Assembly (NCBI RefSeq): GCF_000969905.1
Contig: NZ_CP009520.1
Coordinates: 2,046,001-2,110,000 of the forward strand
Length of the DNA: 64,000 nt
Reading direction: 5' to 3'
Source: Methanosarcina vacuolata Z-761
GTDB taxonomy: Archaea; Halobacteriota; Methanosarcinia; Methanosarcinales; Methanosarcinaceae
Both the position numbers and the translations under genes were made by a program. Shown one piece after another: positions 1 to 8,429 of the stretch (its first letter is position 1; the number at the start of each line of letters is the position of its first letter). Under the pieces are notes generated by a model. That model did not search any database and had not been told where the DNA came from. It worked only from the letters and a program-made list of their open reading frames with translations.

Positions 1-407
1 TGAATCCCTACGTGATAGAAAGTGTTGATTCGTACGAACTTGCAGAAAAGATAAACAACGCCGCAAAAGAAAAAAAAAGGGTCCAGAAAATCCTCATACA
101 GATGAAGACAGACGAAAAAAAACACACTGGATTAGATCCCGGTGACCTCTTAAAGCTTATAGACCAAATCTCAACCCTCGAATACTTAAGTTTTGAAGGC
201 CTGATGACAATCCCGCCAAAAAACGAAGACCCCGAAGATTCAAGAAAATATTTCAAAGAATTAAAAGACCTGAAAGACAAAGCAGAGAAGCACTTAAAAA
301 AACATCTTCAGTATCTCTCAATGGGAATGACAGACGATTATCAAATAGCAATAGAAGAAGGTGCAAGCATCGTCCGCGTCGGTAGAAAAATTTTCGATGT
401 ATTATGA
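1..407 (+). CDS. YggS/PROSC-family PLP homeostasis protein (3' part)
   Basis: The reading frame is open from the first bases of the window, so the true start lies upstream; the GTG at 12 is internal. The product is the C-terminal ~130 residues of the YggS/PROSC family, single-domain alanine-racemase-like barrels that bind pyridoxal phosphate and buffer the free cofactor in the cytoplasm. The frame opens with an ESVDSYELAEKIN stretch and ends with SMGMTDDYQIAIEEGAS followed by VRVGRKIFD, the family's phosphate-binding C-terminal signature. The central LSFEGLMTIPP also fits. The stop is TGA at 405-407. The PLP-binding lysine would lie in the missing N-terminal half. Confidence 0.9.
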   Translation, partial: NPYVIESVDSYELAEKINNAAKEKKRVQKILIQMKTDEKKHTGLDPGDLLKLIDQISTLEYLSFEGLMTIPPKNEDPEDSRKYFKELKDLKDKAEKHLKKHLQYLSMGMTDDYQIAIEEGASIVRVGRKIFDVL

Positions 408-939
408 CAACGTAGAATCATTCTCATTTTCGAAAGTTTTGATAATAAAATAATCCTTTCCGGGCAGAGTTTTACACAAATGCCTATGTCTTTGTTTTCT
501 CGAGTATTTCATGATCTAAAAATATGCTTGTTTCCTTCTGTCAAGAGAATATCAAATGCAAAAATAATGCAAGAAACATATAGGTACTTTTCTCAGTGTC
601 TATTCTTGATGATAAAAAAGATAGTTTTTAGGTGTAAGAGTCCTGCAGCGTCTTGTTGACTCTGATGGTATTGTCAAATTTCTTTTTAAAATTCAGCTGA
701 AAACTTCCCTCCACGCCCGCATGCTCAAGAGGTGAGCATATATCGGGTGAACAATGGGGAAAAAGCCACTGGCAAAAAAGAGGGGCAGAACCCAAAAACA
801 CAACCATGAAATAATACACAGATTTTATGGTAAAACCTACGCACAAAAACAAATTGAGTTTCAATCTCTCTAAAACTCAATGGTATAAAGCAAATTTTGA
901 AAATTAAGCATATTACTCGATCAGACAGTTTTCTACGCT
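408..939. other. intergenic region with part of a dispersed repeat
   Basis: No convincing gene. The stretch 671-741 matches 3174-3245 closely (shared core cttccctccacgcccgcatg). A minus-strand ORF at 628-864 exists only because of this repeat and has no recognisable family. The rest is AT-rich with no feature I can name. Confidence 0.5.
671..741. repeat. dispersed repeat R1, copy 1
   Basis: About 71 bp matching 3174-3245 in the same orientation with roughly 85-90% identity by eye. The two copies bracket the hicBA pair and the IS66 element. Differences between copies change the encoded residues in the minus-strand frame (for example Gln-Leu versus Lys-Met), so it does not look like a protein gene. 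It is probably the remnant of an element end. Confidence 0.65.
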
Positions 940-949
940 AATATAAATA
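940..949 (+). promoter_or_regulatory. TATA box, probable hicBA promoter
   Basis: The sequence aatataaata lies about 56-65 bases before the hicB ATG at 1005, in a spacer without genes. It fits an archaeal TATA box, with a transcript start expected about 25 bases downstream and a short leader. No other TATA-like box lies closer to the gene. Confidence 0.45.
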
Positions 950-1004
950 GAATCGCAACAAATATTTTGAAGAAAAACATGTAAAAACTAGGCTTGGAGT
1001 GACC

Positions 1005-1220
1005 ATGAGACAATTTCTCGTAGCTATAACAAAAGAAGATGACTTCTTTATTGCAAGATGTCCTGAACTCAATGTGACTTCTCAGGGTAAGACCCTTGAA
1101 GAAGCCGAAAAAAATATTAAAGAAGCTATAGAACTGTACATTGAGAGTTTCGGGACTGAAGATCTTCCGCAACAAGTTTCCAAACCTTATCTGACTCTTG
1201 TGGAAGTCGCCCATGTCTAA
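1005..1220 (+). CDS. hicB: HicB-family antitoxin
   Basis: A 71-residue protein with the HicB N-terminal fold (pseudo-RNase-H-like): MRQFLVAITKEDDFFIARCP, then a GKTLEEAEKNIKEAIELYI helix. It ends soon after the domain and carries no C-terminal DNA-binding extension. HicB proteins neutralise the HicA mRNA interferase and usually repress their own operon; without a DNA-binding tail, autoregulation may be weak. I prefer the ATG at 1005 to the GTG at 999, because ggag at 996-999 then sits 5 bases before the start. The stop overlaps the hicA start by 8 bases, so the two are translated together in the order antitoxin then toxin. Confidence 0.85.
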   Translation: MRQFLVAITKEDDFFIARCPELNVTSQGKTLEEAEKNIKEAIELYIESFGTEDLPQQVSKPYLTLVEVAHV

Positions 1221-1440
1221 ATTGCCAGTTGTATCCGGAAAAGAACTTGTAAATGCATTAGAGAAGGTTGGGTTTGTTGTTGTAAGGCAAAAAGGAAGCC
1301 ATGTATCACTTCAAAAGATAACCAGTGAAGGAACTTACAGAACAGTTGTTCCTTTACATACAAAACTTGCTAAGGGGACACTTCTTGATATTCTTCATCA
1401 AACTGGATTAAGCAAAGAAGAATTGATAGATTTACTCTAA
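1213..1440 (+). CDS. hicA: HicA-family mRNA interferase toxin
   Basis: A 75-residue HicA toxin, a small double-stranded-RNA-binding-like fold that cleaves mRNA. The family core is visible as SGKELVNALEKVGF, then RQKGSH with the catalytic histidine at about residue 30, then VPLHTKLAKGTLLDILHQTGLS. The ATG at 1213 lies inside the end of hicB, giving an 8-base overlap. Its length is normal for HicA and no defect is visible, so the pair looks functional. The IS66 copy begins 65 bases after the stop and has not damaged the module. Confidence 0.9.
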   Translation: MSKLPVVSGKELVNALEKVGFVVVRQKGSHVSLQKITSEGTYRTVVPLHTKLAKGTLLDILHQTGLSKEELIDLL

Positions 1441-1505
1441 ACGTCATAAATGGAGCAAAAGACAGTGCACTGGGTCCATAGTGCATCTAAAAAGATTGAT
1501 TTTTT

Positions 1506-3033
1506 GTAACTATTCAGGTAGCCTTGTTAAGGCTACACAATTTTTCCTCGTTCCGAGGAAAAATTGGATATAAAATGAACCATTTTCTTCCTTGATGAAA
1601 CGTGAAGAGATTCTTGCTTTGTGTGCTTCAAACCCTGAAGTTATTGCTTATATTATAAGTCTTGAATCTCAAATTAAAGACCTCACTGAAAGATTGCAAG
1701 TTTTAGAATTTCGCTTAAATCAAAACAGCCGAAACAGCAGTAAACCTCCTTCTAGTGACTATATTTCCAAAGGAAAACCTAATCCAAAGAGTCTCCGTAA
1801 ACAGAGTGGCAAGAAACCTGGAGGTCAAGAAGGTCATCCCGGGACAACTCTCGAAATGGTTGATAATCCTGATTAGGTAATAGAGCATTCTTTGAACTGT
1901 TGCGAAGAATGTGGACATAATCTTAATAATGTTGAAGTTAAAGCTTATGAGAAAAGACAGGTTTTTGATATTCCCCCTGTAAATCTTATTGTTACAGAAC
2001 ATCAAAGTCAGATTAAGATCTGTCCTTGCTGTGGAAGGTTAAATAAAGCTGAATTTCCAGAATCAGTAAATTCCCCAGTTCAATATGGTCCTAATATCGT
2101 AGCTTCAGCAATTTACTTTAAAAATCACCATTTCATTCCTTATAAAAGGATTTCTGAATTGTTTCATGATGTAATGGGGATAAAAATCAGTTCTGCTACC
2201 ATTATTGAAGCAGAAAGAGAATGTTTCCAGAACCTTGAAGAATTTGAAAACGTAATTCGAGAAAAGTTACTCTCTTCTCCTGTTATCCATTGTGATGAAA
2301 CTGGAATGAAAGTTCACGGAAAAAGACATTGGCTTCATGTAGCTTCTACTGACAAATACACTTGTTATTTTGCTCATCCGAAAAGAGGATCAGAAGCTAT
2401 TGATGCTATGGGAATTCTTCCAGAGTTTAAAGGGGTAGCAGTTCATGATGGATGGAAACCTTACAACGGTTATAATTGTGATCATGCTCTTTGCAATGCT
2501 CATCTCCAAAGAGAACTTATTGGAATTGAGGAGAGTTATAAACAGCAATGGGCTAAAGATATGAATGAGCTGTTATCTGAAATGAAAAAGTATACTGATG
2601 AGTGCAAAGAGCAGGGCAAATATCTGGATTTTGAACAAGTTAAGGCATTAGAAAAAAGGTTCGATACTGTAGTCGCGAAAGGAATTGAAGAAAATCCACC
2701 TTCTCTAAATCCTGAAAGACAAGGAAAACGTGGTATGTATCCAAAAACCAAAGCAAGGAATCTGCTTGATAGGTTTATAGAACATAAAGAAAAGATTCTG
2801 AGATTCCTGAAAGACTTGAAAGTTCCGTTTGAGAATAATCAAGCAGAAAGAGATGTCAGGATGATGAAACTACAGCAGAAAATATCAGGAACTTTCAGAA
2901 CTACACGGGGAGCGGAAGCTTTCTGCAGAATTAGAGCATATATTTCCACAATAAGAAAGAATGGTTTACCTGTTTTAGAGGGTATTCTTGCGGCGCTCAA
3001 AGGAGCGCCGCTAGCTATACCCTGAATAGTTAC
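1506..3033 (+). mobile_element. IS66-family insertion sequence, complete
   Basis: A 1528-bp element. The left inverted repeat is gtaactattcaggta (1506-1520) and the right one is its complement with one extra base (3018-3033). Just inside the left end are two back-to-back perfect hairpins, 1518-1536 and 1538-1566 (13-bp stem, 3-base loop). Another 9-bp-stem hairpin lies near the right end at 2990-3011. Such hairpins upstream of a transposase commonly block read-in transcription or sequester the start region. It contains a single transposase frame with a TAG, without the accessory orfs of proteobacterial IS66. Flanking 8-bp duplications are present. Confidence 0.88.
1595..3025 (+). CDS. IS66-family transposase with one in-frame TAG
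   Basis: DDE transposase. The N-terminal part (1595-1873) has the coiled-coil, then the NSSKPPSSD motif and KKPGGQEGHPG. After a TAG at 1874-1876 the same frame continues without a gap through the zinc-finger region (CCEECGHNL, later ICPCCGRL) and the catalytic core. Acidic residues appear in VIHCDETGMK, AVHDGWKPY and NNQAERDVRM. The amber replaces a residue in a VDNPD-x-VIEH context where relatives usually have Glu, a single-base change from GAG. In Methanosarcina a UAG can be decoded as pyrrolysine, so the gene may be functional through read-through, or may be a simple nonsense mutant. Confidence 0.85.
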
Positions 3034-3173
3034 GATTTTTTAAACTATTTTTCTTATTGGTTGATGGGTACTGTATGGTTTCAAATGATTGAAAATTTAC
3101 TTGCTCAACCGTAGATGGAGAAATTCTTATCCCCCATAACTACACAAAATCTATTTTTCTGATAGGCTTTGAG

Positions 3174-3245
3174 TTGCCAAATTTCTTTTTTAAATTCATC
3201 TTAAAACTTCCCTCCACGCCCGCATGCTCAAGAAGTGAGCAAATA
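3174..3245. repeat. dispersed repeat R1, copy 2
   Basis: Direct copy of 671-741; see there. It lies about 130 bases beyond the right end of the IS66 copy. Confidence 0.65.
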
Positions 3246-3341
3246 TTAGAAGGTTGCTGGCAAGAAGCAAAGGCTGCCATAAAAAGTGTTTTATTAAGGG
3301 CTCTTCGCCGTTCTCTATGGATAAAAATGAAGAGAAATTGA

Positions 3342-3437
3342 ATGCAAAAATACACCTGTAAGAGAGGCAGGAATTGTGGACTCAATATGGACTTTCAGAG
3401 GACTGTTGACATTCATGTGTTTTAAACATCAATCGAA
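3342..3437. repeat. dispersed repeat R2, copy 1
   Basis: About 96 bp that recur in direct orientation at 20868-20964, sharing blocks such as atgcaaaaatacacctg, agagaggcaggaatt and aacatcaatc. No coding capacity is conserved. It is probably the end of an old insertion element or a MITE. Confidence 0.7.
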
Positions 3438-3653
3438 TAAAGATAGACCATTAATAATATAGTCCACTTCGAAAATCGGTAGATGAAAAGCAAGATAAAT
3501 GTGTTTTTATCATTTGGAAGTCAGTCTGATAGAAACTATTGAATATAGAGACGTTCCAGAATATTAGAGTCGATGTACTAGATTTCCAGAAAGATGTTTA
3601 TATTTTCAGATAAAGATATAATTATACTACTTTTTGTTCAGGAGGGGTAAAAT

Positions 3654-5135
3654 ATGACTGATTTTAAGAAAAACTTGGGAAAAGAAGAGATTTCTGACGA
3701 AAATACCTCTATCAAAGCTAAAGACAAAGATCCAGAGGAAGAAATTAAAAAGGGAACAGGAAAAGAAATAGAAATCGAAACAAAAAATCACAGAACTCTA
3801 TTTGAAAGGTACGAACAGCGCCTGAAAGATCTGGATCCGGAGCTTATCACCCCTGAAGATGAGATTGCTTTAAAGGAAGCTTTTATACATGCAAAGGAGA
3901 TTTTTGAGCCAGAGGAACTGGTAAGCTGGTTCACAGTTAAAGCCGAGCCTTTTTACAGGTCCGTATCATGGAAAGTGCTCCTTCCCCTCTATGAAGAACT
4001 GCTTGGTATTGTGGAAAAAAACACTGGACCCGAAAGTCCGGAAACTGCTTCTGTACTGAATGGGCTTGCAGGAATCTACCGATATATGGAGAATTATGAA
4101 GAAGCCCTCAAGTTTTTTTTAAGGGCCTTAAAAATTCGTGAAAATCTCCCAGACCAGCCCAGACCTGAAACCGGGAATACGCTCAGTGAGCTTGGAATTC
4201 TTTATACTCTCATGAATCGGCGTGAAGAAGCTCTTTCGTTCTATACCCGGGCACTGGAGATCCAGAAAAAATTCCTTAACCCTAGAAATCTCGGTGCTGT
4301 CAGGACCCTGAACAGGACGGCTTTTTTTTATAAGGGGCTGGAAAAACCCGAGAAAGCTGAAGAATGCTTCATGCAGGCTCTCAAACTTCTTGAAAAGCTT
4401 CAGGAGCAGGAACCGGACAACCGCGTGGTTATGGGATACAGAGCCGGGACCCTGAATAACATGGGTGTTCTGCTCTCGGAAATGGGCAAACTTGACGAAG
4501 CTGAAGACAGGTATGGGCAGGCTTTAAAGCTTCAGGAAAAGGTTTACGGTCCTGAACACCCGCAAGTGGCCCAGACTTTGAACAACCTTGCCCTGCTTTA
4601 TTTCCAGACCACAAGGTATGAGAAAGCCTTGATCCTCTATACACAGTCCCTCGAAATTATGGAAAAACTCGGAAAAACCGAGCATACTGGCTTTGCTACA
4701 ACCCTGAACAACCTGGCAGGTGTATACGTCCAGAAAGGCCGCAACGAAAAAGCCCTGGAACTCTATACAAGAGCTCTCGAAATCCGGGAACGTGTCCTTG
4801 GCCCTGACGACCCTGACGTTGCCAAGACTCTAAACAACATGGGCGAACTCTACAGGATCCTCGGACAGCACAAAAAAGCACTTCCTCTCTACACCCGCGC
4901 CCTCAAGATCTACGAAACGACCCTGGGCCCGACACATCCAGATGTCGGCACAACCCTGAACAATCTCGCAGGCCTCCACGAAAGCATGGGTGAATACGAA
5001 ACCGCAATCAATATCTACGAAAAAGCCCTCGATATAATCGAAAAAGAGTACGGACCTGAACATCCTTATTTCAAAATCACACGGAATAATTTAATTGGCC
5101 TGTATGAGAAAATGGAGAGAAGCTGGCGGAAATAA
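3654..5135 (+). CDS. tetratricopeptide-repeat protein (kinesin-light-chain type)
   Basis: A 493-residue soluble protein. Residues ~1-45 are charged and probably disordered. From ~residue 110 to the end it is made of about eight 42-residue TPR units with the signature TLNNLAxLYxxxGxYEKALxLYTRALEI and intervening ExxxGPxHPDV, the TPR_12/kinesin-light-chain pattern. Such repeats form a superhelical scaffold for protein binding; no enzymatic domain is fused, so the partner is unknown. It has no signal peptide. The start has a strong ribosome-binding site (caggaggggt). It stands alone, with a long gap after it. TPR proteins of this kind are numerous in Methanosarcina. Confidence 0.85.
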   Translation: MTDFKKNLGKEEISDENTSIKAKDKDPEEEIKKGTGKEIEIETKNHRTLFERYEQRLKDLDPELITPEDEIALKEAFIHAKEIFEPEELVSWFTVKAEPFYRSVSWKVLLPLYEELLGIVEKNTGPESPETASVLNGLAGIYRYMENYEEALKFFLRALKIRENLPDQPRPETGNTLSELGILYTLMNRREEALSFYTRALEIQKKFLNPRNLGAVRTLNRTAFFYKGLEKPEKAEECFMQALKLLEKLQEQEPDNRVVMGYRAGTLNNMGVLLSEMGKLDEAEDRYGQALKLQEKVYGPEHPQVAQTLNNLALLYFQTTRYEKALILYTQSLEIMEKLGKTEHTGFATTLNNLAGVYVQKGRNEKALELYTRALEIRERVLGPDDPDVAKTLNNMGELYRILGQHKKALPLYTRALKIYETTLGPTHPDVGTTLNNLAGLHESMGEYETAINIYEKALDIIEKEYGPEHPYFKITRNNLIGLYEKMERSWRK

Positions 5136-5473
5136 AAAAACTTAATCATTTTATCTCGATTTGTAAGCTTCAATTTTTTAGACACGGAATTTCTTAAGGC
5201 TTCGTAAGTAACCGTCATAAAATTAATTAGGTAAATTATTCCTAAAGTTAATTTTTAATTGGCGACATTAATCTTGAAAATCAAGGTGTGCAATCAAAAT
5301 TTATGTATCGTTTATTCTGTGACAACTCCTGAACAGAAGGAAATTGCCTGTTTTTGATAGTTGTTAATATGCAAATAAAGTTAATAAAATCAGATACTAA
5401 ATAATTTTATTAAGCTGAGCTAACAGGCTGTCCGACAATTACTGATAGTAATGCAAAATTTCTTCTTTTTTAA

Positions 5474-5505
5474 TTTAAACTTTGCTTTCAAAGATGAGTG
5501 ATTTT
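5474..5505. repeat. solo inverted-repeat end of an IS1634-type element
   Basis: The sequence tttaaactttgctttcaaag and its continuation match both ends of the IS1634-type element at 28.2-30.15 kb (left end 28211-28243, right end 30121-30152 in reverse). No transposase follows here, so this is a leftover end. Confidence 0.6.
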
Positions 5506-5520
5506 CCATTATCTTGTGGC

Positions 5521-5645
5521 TGTTGTATCCTGAAATAATTTCGCAGATTCAAAATCCGTTAAAAGTTTAATGCCCAATACAACAGCAGGCGACGCAAAGA
5601 GTTAAACGTTGAGTAAGTACAATTCCATTTTGGTATTGTGGAATA
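5521..5645 (+). repeat. dispersed repeat R3, copy 1
   Basis: 125 bp that recur in reverse orientation at 38617-38741, from tgttgtatcctgaaat to ttggtattgtggaat, at about 75-80% identity by eye. No ORF is conserved. Confidence 0.7.
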
Positions 5646-6106
5646 ATCATGTAAAATGAAACAAGTTCGAAATTGGAGTAAAATAGTGGGTCAACTGTAT
5701 ATGATATATGATTAAAATAAAAAATATTAAAAAAGCGAAATTATTTTGGGATGAAATAGTAAAACAGAATTATCTTTAGGAAATGAAAATCTTTGAATTT
5801 ATATTTTTGTCATTCCTTAGCATTACAGCAGTTGCAAAAACACCTTCAAATTTGGGAGTAATTCATAGACGTTCTTTTGATCACCGGTTTAGTTACTGGA
5901 GGAAATGACCTCAAGTGCGTAAAGAATGTATATTATTAATGAACTATTAATATTAATGGGAAAACTCATGGGGGTAATCGAGAAAGGAAACTTACATACT
6001 TAAGTCTGGAATGGAGAACTGACAGGCGAAAAGAATGTAATGCTTCTCAGTACGTTTGAAATTAATAAAATACAATAAGTGAATAATACATTAGGAGCTG
6101 AAGTAT

Positions 6107-6478
6107 ATGGGAATAAATGAAGAACTGTACGTTGCAAAAAAAATGAATTTTGTACCGGCAACTAGAATAAAAGGATCTAAGGTCTTAACTATTAACGATG
6201 AAGAACTTGGAAAGATTGAAGAAGTCATGATTGATTCTGAAAGGGGAAGAATAGCATACGTAGTACTTGCTTGTGATTGTTTTATTGGTATGTCCTGTAA
6301 ATTATTTGCCATTCCTTGGGAAGCTCTTAAAGCAAGTCGAGGTGATTATATCCTTGGAGTTGAGAAAGGAGCATTTAAAACGGCAGAAGATCTGGGTGAC
6401 AACGTGTGGTCTTTAACTCATAATGATTTGACTAGCATATATGAAAAGTATAATGTTCCTCCTTACTGGAAAGTTTAA
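6107..6478 (+). CDS. PRC-barrel domain protein
   Basis: A 123-residue protein. Residues ~17-95 form a PRC-barrel: a first strand with ATRIKGSKVLTINDEELGKI, then EVMIDSERGRIAYVVLAC and a final KLFAIPWEAL. PRC-barrels are small beta barrels found in photosystem reaction-centre H subunits, RimM and many archaeal stand-alone proteins, where the role is often RNA or protein binding and is mostly undefined. There are no membrane segments. A ribosome-binding site (aggagctga) precedes the ATG. It stands alone. The family is clear but the function is not. Confidence 0.85.
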   Translation: MGINEELYVAKKMNFVPATRIKGSKVLTINDEELGKIEEVMIDSERGRIAYVVLACDCFIGMSCKLFAIPWEALKASRGDYILGVEKGAFKTAEDLGDNVWSLTHNDLTSIYEKYNVPPYWKV

Positions 6479-6722
6479 AAGCTCATTTTCGAGTAATGAG
6501 ATGAAAATTGTTGTTTCCAATCCGATTTTCTTACAGAAGAATACAGGAAAGACTTGAGGTTATCAAAAACCTTACTATTTTTGAGAATATGCCCTCTTTT
6601 ATTGAATAATTTATTTCAGATTTGGAAAAAGAAAATAGCACAACTGGCTAATGTAAACATTTAAACATCAGCCAGTTAGGATTTTTTTATTTAGATTCAA
6701 CTTTCAATATGCTTATACGTTT

Positions 6723-7046
6723 TTACTTCCAGTACCAGTAGCCAGGAATCCAGTATTTTTCAGAGGTATACCAGAGAGATTTGTGTTTGCTATCCTTGTT
6801 GTGCTTTACTTTTTTATATCCCCAATGACCTTTCATAAAGTATTTTTTCTTGCCATAATGGTTATCGTACTTGTTCTTACTATCGTACTTGTCCTTACTA
6901 TCGTACTTGTTCTTAGCATCGTACTTTTGCTTACTATCGTAATTGTTCTTAACATTGTTCTGAGTCGCACTTACTGCTGCAGCTGTCACTGACAGCACAA
7001 AACAGAGTGCCAGCAAAATACCCAGTATTTTTCTCATTTTCATCAT
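6723..7046 (-). CDS. small secreted Lys/Tyr/Asp-repeat protein
   Basis: A 107-residue protein with a signal peptide: MRKILGILLALCFVLSVTAAAVSA, cleavage expected near residue 28. The mature part begins with a degenerate 6-residue repeat of the type KYDSKN/KYDSKD (about six units), then a Trp/Tyr-rich tail (GHWGYKK, SEKYWIPGYWYWK). It is strongly basic and aromatic with no known domain. It could be a cell-surface or extracellular matrix peptide; the family is unknown to me. Upstream (7158-7190) is a TATA-like run sharing 13 bases with the region upstream of the cysteine-repeat gene at 19693. Confidence 0.7.
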   Translation of the reverse strand: MMKMRKILGILLALCFVLSVTAAAVSATQNNVKNNYDSKQKYDAKNKYDSKDKYDSKNKYDNHYGKKKYFMKGHWGYKKVKHNKDSKHKSLWYTSEKYWIPGYWYWK

Positions 7047-7609
7047 TTACCTACCCCAAAATATTTGCTGTCCTTGTAGCCTTAGTTTGTAGCCTTAGTT
7101 TATTATCTAAATTATCTCGCTGACTATTCGCAGCTTGACAATTCCGATATACGCCGGTTAAAATATAAACATACTTATAAATAAAAAAATATAAAAATAA
7201 GCTAATTATTAAAATGAGTGTTTTAAAAGGATTAATTGAAAAAAGACAAGTTATAAAAAGTATTTATAAGAAGATAATGAGTTAAACCAGTTATTTACTA
7301 AAATAAAGGTTTTAAAAAGTTTATTTTACCTGCGCCCATAAATAAGACATTAAGTCACGATACTACTCTTTTAAAGTTGTATATTTTAAAAAGAAAACTC
7401 ATTCTAAGCCAATTCTATTTCTAAGTCCATAATATTTCAGAATTGTTCTTATGAGCAGAAACTCGATTGAGGATTCAAAATATGAAATCCAGAAGAGCAA
7501 TTGGAGTTTCGGAATCAGTTCACAGGCAATTTTAGAAAAGTCGGTTTCTATGTCATACTTAAATTTCATATAGAAGGGCCTTTTAGTACTTATTGACAGG
7601 CGAGTAAAA
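7047..7609. other. AT-rich intergenic region
   Basis: Promoter DNA for the secreted protein on the minus strand (TATA-like aaatataaacatact near 7160) and for the transglutaminase gene on the plus strand. I see no gene, repeat or strong hairpin here. Confidence 0.4.
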
Positions 7610-8224
7610 ATGTATACTGAAAGCGATAATCTTCAGGATTACCTTAAAAAGAGTGAAGTCATAGACTTTGATAACAGGCTGATCGTTGATAAGTGCCTCG
7701 AACTACAGAAAGGCACCGGCGACGAAATCAGCCTGATCAAGAAGGTTTATGAATTTGTTCGGGATGAGATTCATCACACCGGTGATATCGGAGAAATGAG
7801 CGTTACCTGCAAGGCATCAGAAGTTCTGGAAGCCGGCCACGGGATATGTTGTGCCAAAGCCCATCTGTTTGCAGCCATGTTGAGATATTTCGGGGTTCCG
7901 GCCGGGTTCTGTTATCAGAAACTATCTTCAAGTCGTGACATAAACATAAAATTCCTGCATGGCTTAAACGCGGTATATTTAAAAGATCTGGATAAATGGA
8001 TAAGATTGGATGCAAGAGGCAACAAGCCAGGCCGTGATGCTCAGTTTTCCATATACGAAGAAAAGATTTCAAAGAAGGTAAATAAAGAACTTGGGGAAGA
8101 AGACAGTCCGGTAATCTTCACAGAGCCCAATCCTACTGTTATTGAAATATTAAAGACAAGTAAAGATATGAAAGAATTATGGGATCAATGGGATCTTGGG
8201 TTGAAAGACCTGTTTAAAACTTAA
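7610..8224 (+). CDS. transglutaminase-like cysteine protease-fold protein
   Basis: 204 residues. The transglutaminase-like core runs from ~residue 40 to 145. It contains EAGHGICCAKAHLFAAMLRYFGVPA with the probable catalytic Cys80, His117 in FLHGLNAVYL and Asp134 in WIRLDARGN, the Cys-His-Asp triad of the family. It has no signal peptide or membrane helix, so it is probably cytoplasmic. Archaeal members are mostly thought to be peptidases or amide hydrolases rather than cross-linking enzymes; the substrate is unknown. It stands alone and is followed by a repeat-rich gap before a convergent phosphatase gene. Confidence 0.85.
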   Translation: MYTESDNLQDYLKKSEVIDFDNRLIVDKCLELQKGTGDEISLIKKVYEFVRDEIHHTGDIGEMSVTCKASEVLEAGHGICCAKAHLFAAMLRYFGVPAGFCYQKLSSSRDINIKFLHGLNAVYLKDLDKWIRLDARGNKPGRDAQFSIYEEKISKKVNKELGEEDSPVIFTEPNPTVIEILKTSKDMKELWDQWDLGLKDLFKT

Positions 8225-8247
8225 AAATTGATCAAGCGAGCCTGAGA

Positions 8248-8296
8248 GGAGCTTTGAGAAGAGCTTTGAGAAGAGCTTTGAGAAGAGCTTTGAGGA
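8248..8296. repeat. 12-bp tandem repeat downstream of the transglutaminase gene
   Basis: Four near-perfect copies of gagctttgagaa begin 24 bases after the stop codon. They are followed to about 8400 by decayed gagcttcagag-type repeats. It is a short variable-number array in a convergent intergenic gap. Confidence 0.8.
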
Positions 8297-8429
8297 GCCT
8301 TAAGATAAATAGGAAAGCTTTAGGGGAGCTTCAGAGGAGTTTCAGAGCTTCAGAGGAGCTTCAGAATAATCTCAGAGAGATTCAAGGAAAACTCATAGGG
8401 TTCAGGGAAGGCAGTGAAGATAGAGTTTT

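Larger units (their letters stand above)
1498..3041. repeat. 8-bp target-site duplication flanking the IS66 copy
   Basis: The octamer gatttttt occurs at 1498-1505 and again at 3034-3041, immediately outside the two inverted repeats. An 8-bp duplication is the normal signature of IS66-family insertion. Its perfect state suggests a recent event in intergenic DNA downstream of hicA. Confidence 0.85.
3042..3653. other. intergenic region with two dispersed repeats
   Basis: Contains R1 copy 2 (3174-3245) and R2 copy 1 (3342-3437). A minus-strand ORF at 3140-3385 is made largely of these repeats. A likely TATA box (tttatatttt, near 3598) and a strong Shine-Dalgarno (ggagggg, near 3642) belong to the downstream TPR gene. 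Confidence 0.5.
5136..6106. other. long intergenic region with element remnants
   Basis: No gene is recognised in 970 bases. It holds a solo IS1634-type end (5474-5505), the 125-bp repeat R3 (5521-5645), and a short motif near 5910-5925 (ctcaagtgcgtaa) matching the terminal repeat of the small element at 21901-22011. The remainder is AT-rich. Confidence 0.5.

Noticed and set aside
628-864. Minus-strand ORF with LEHAGVEGSF motif, also at 3140-3385
   Set aside because: The shared segment is repeat R1; flanking residues are unrelated and copy differences are not synonymous, so no protein gene is supported.
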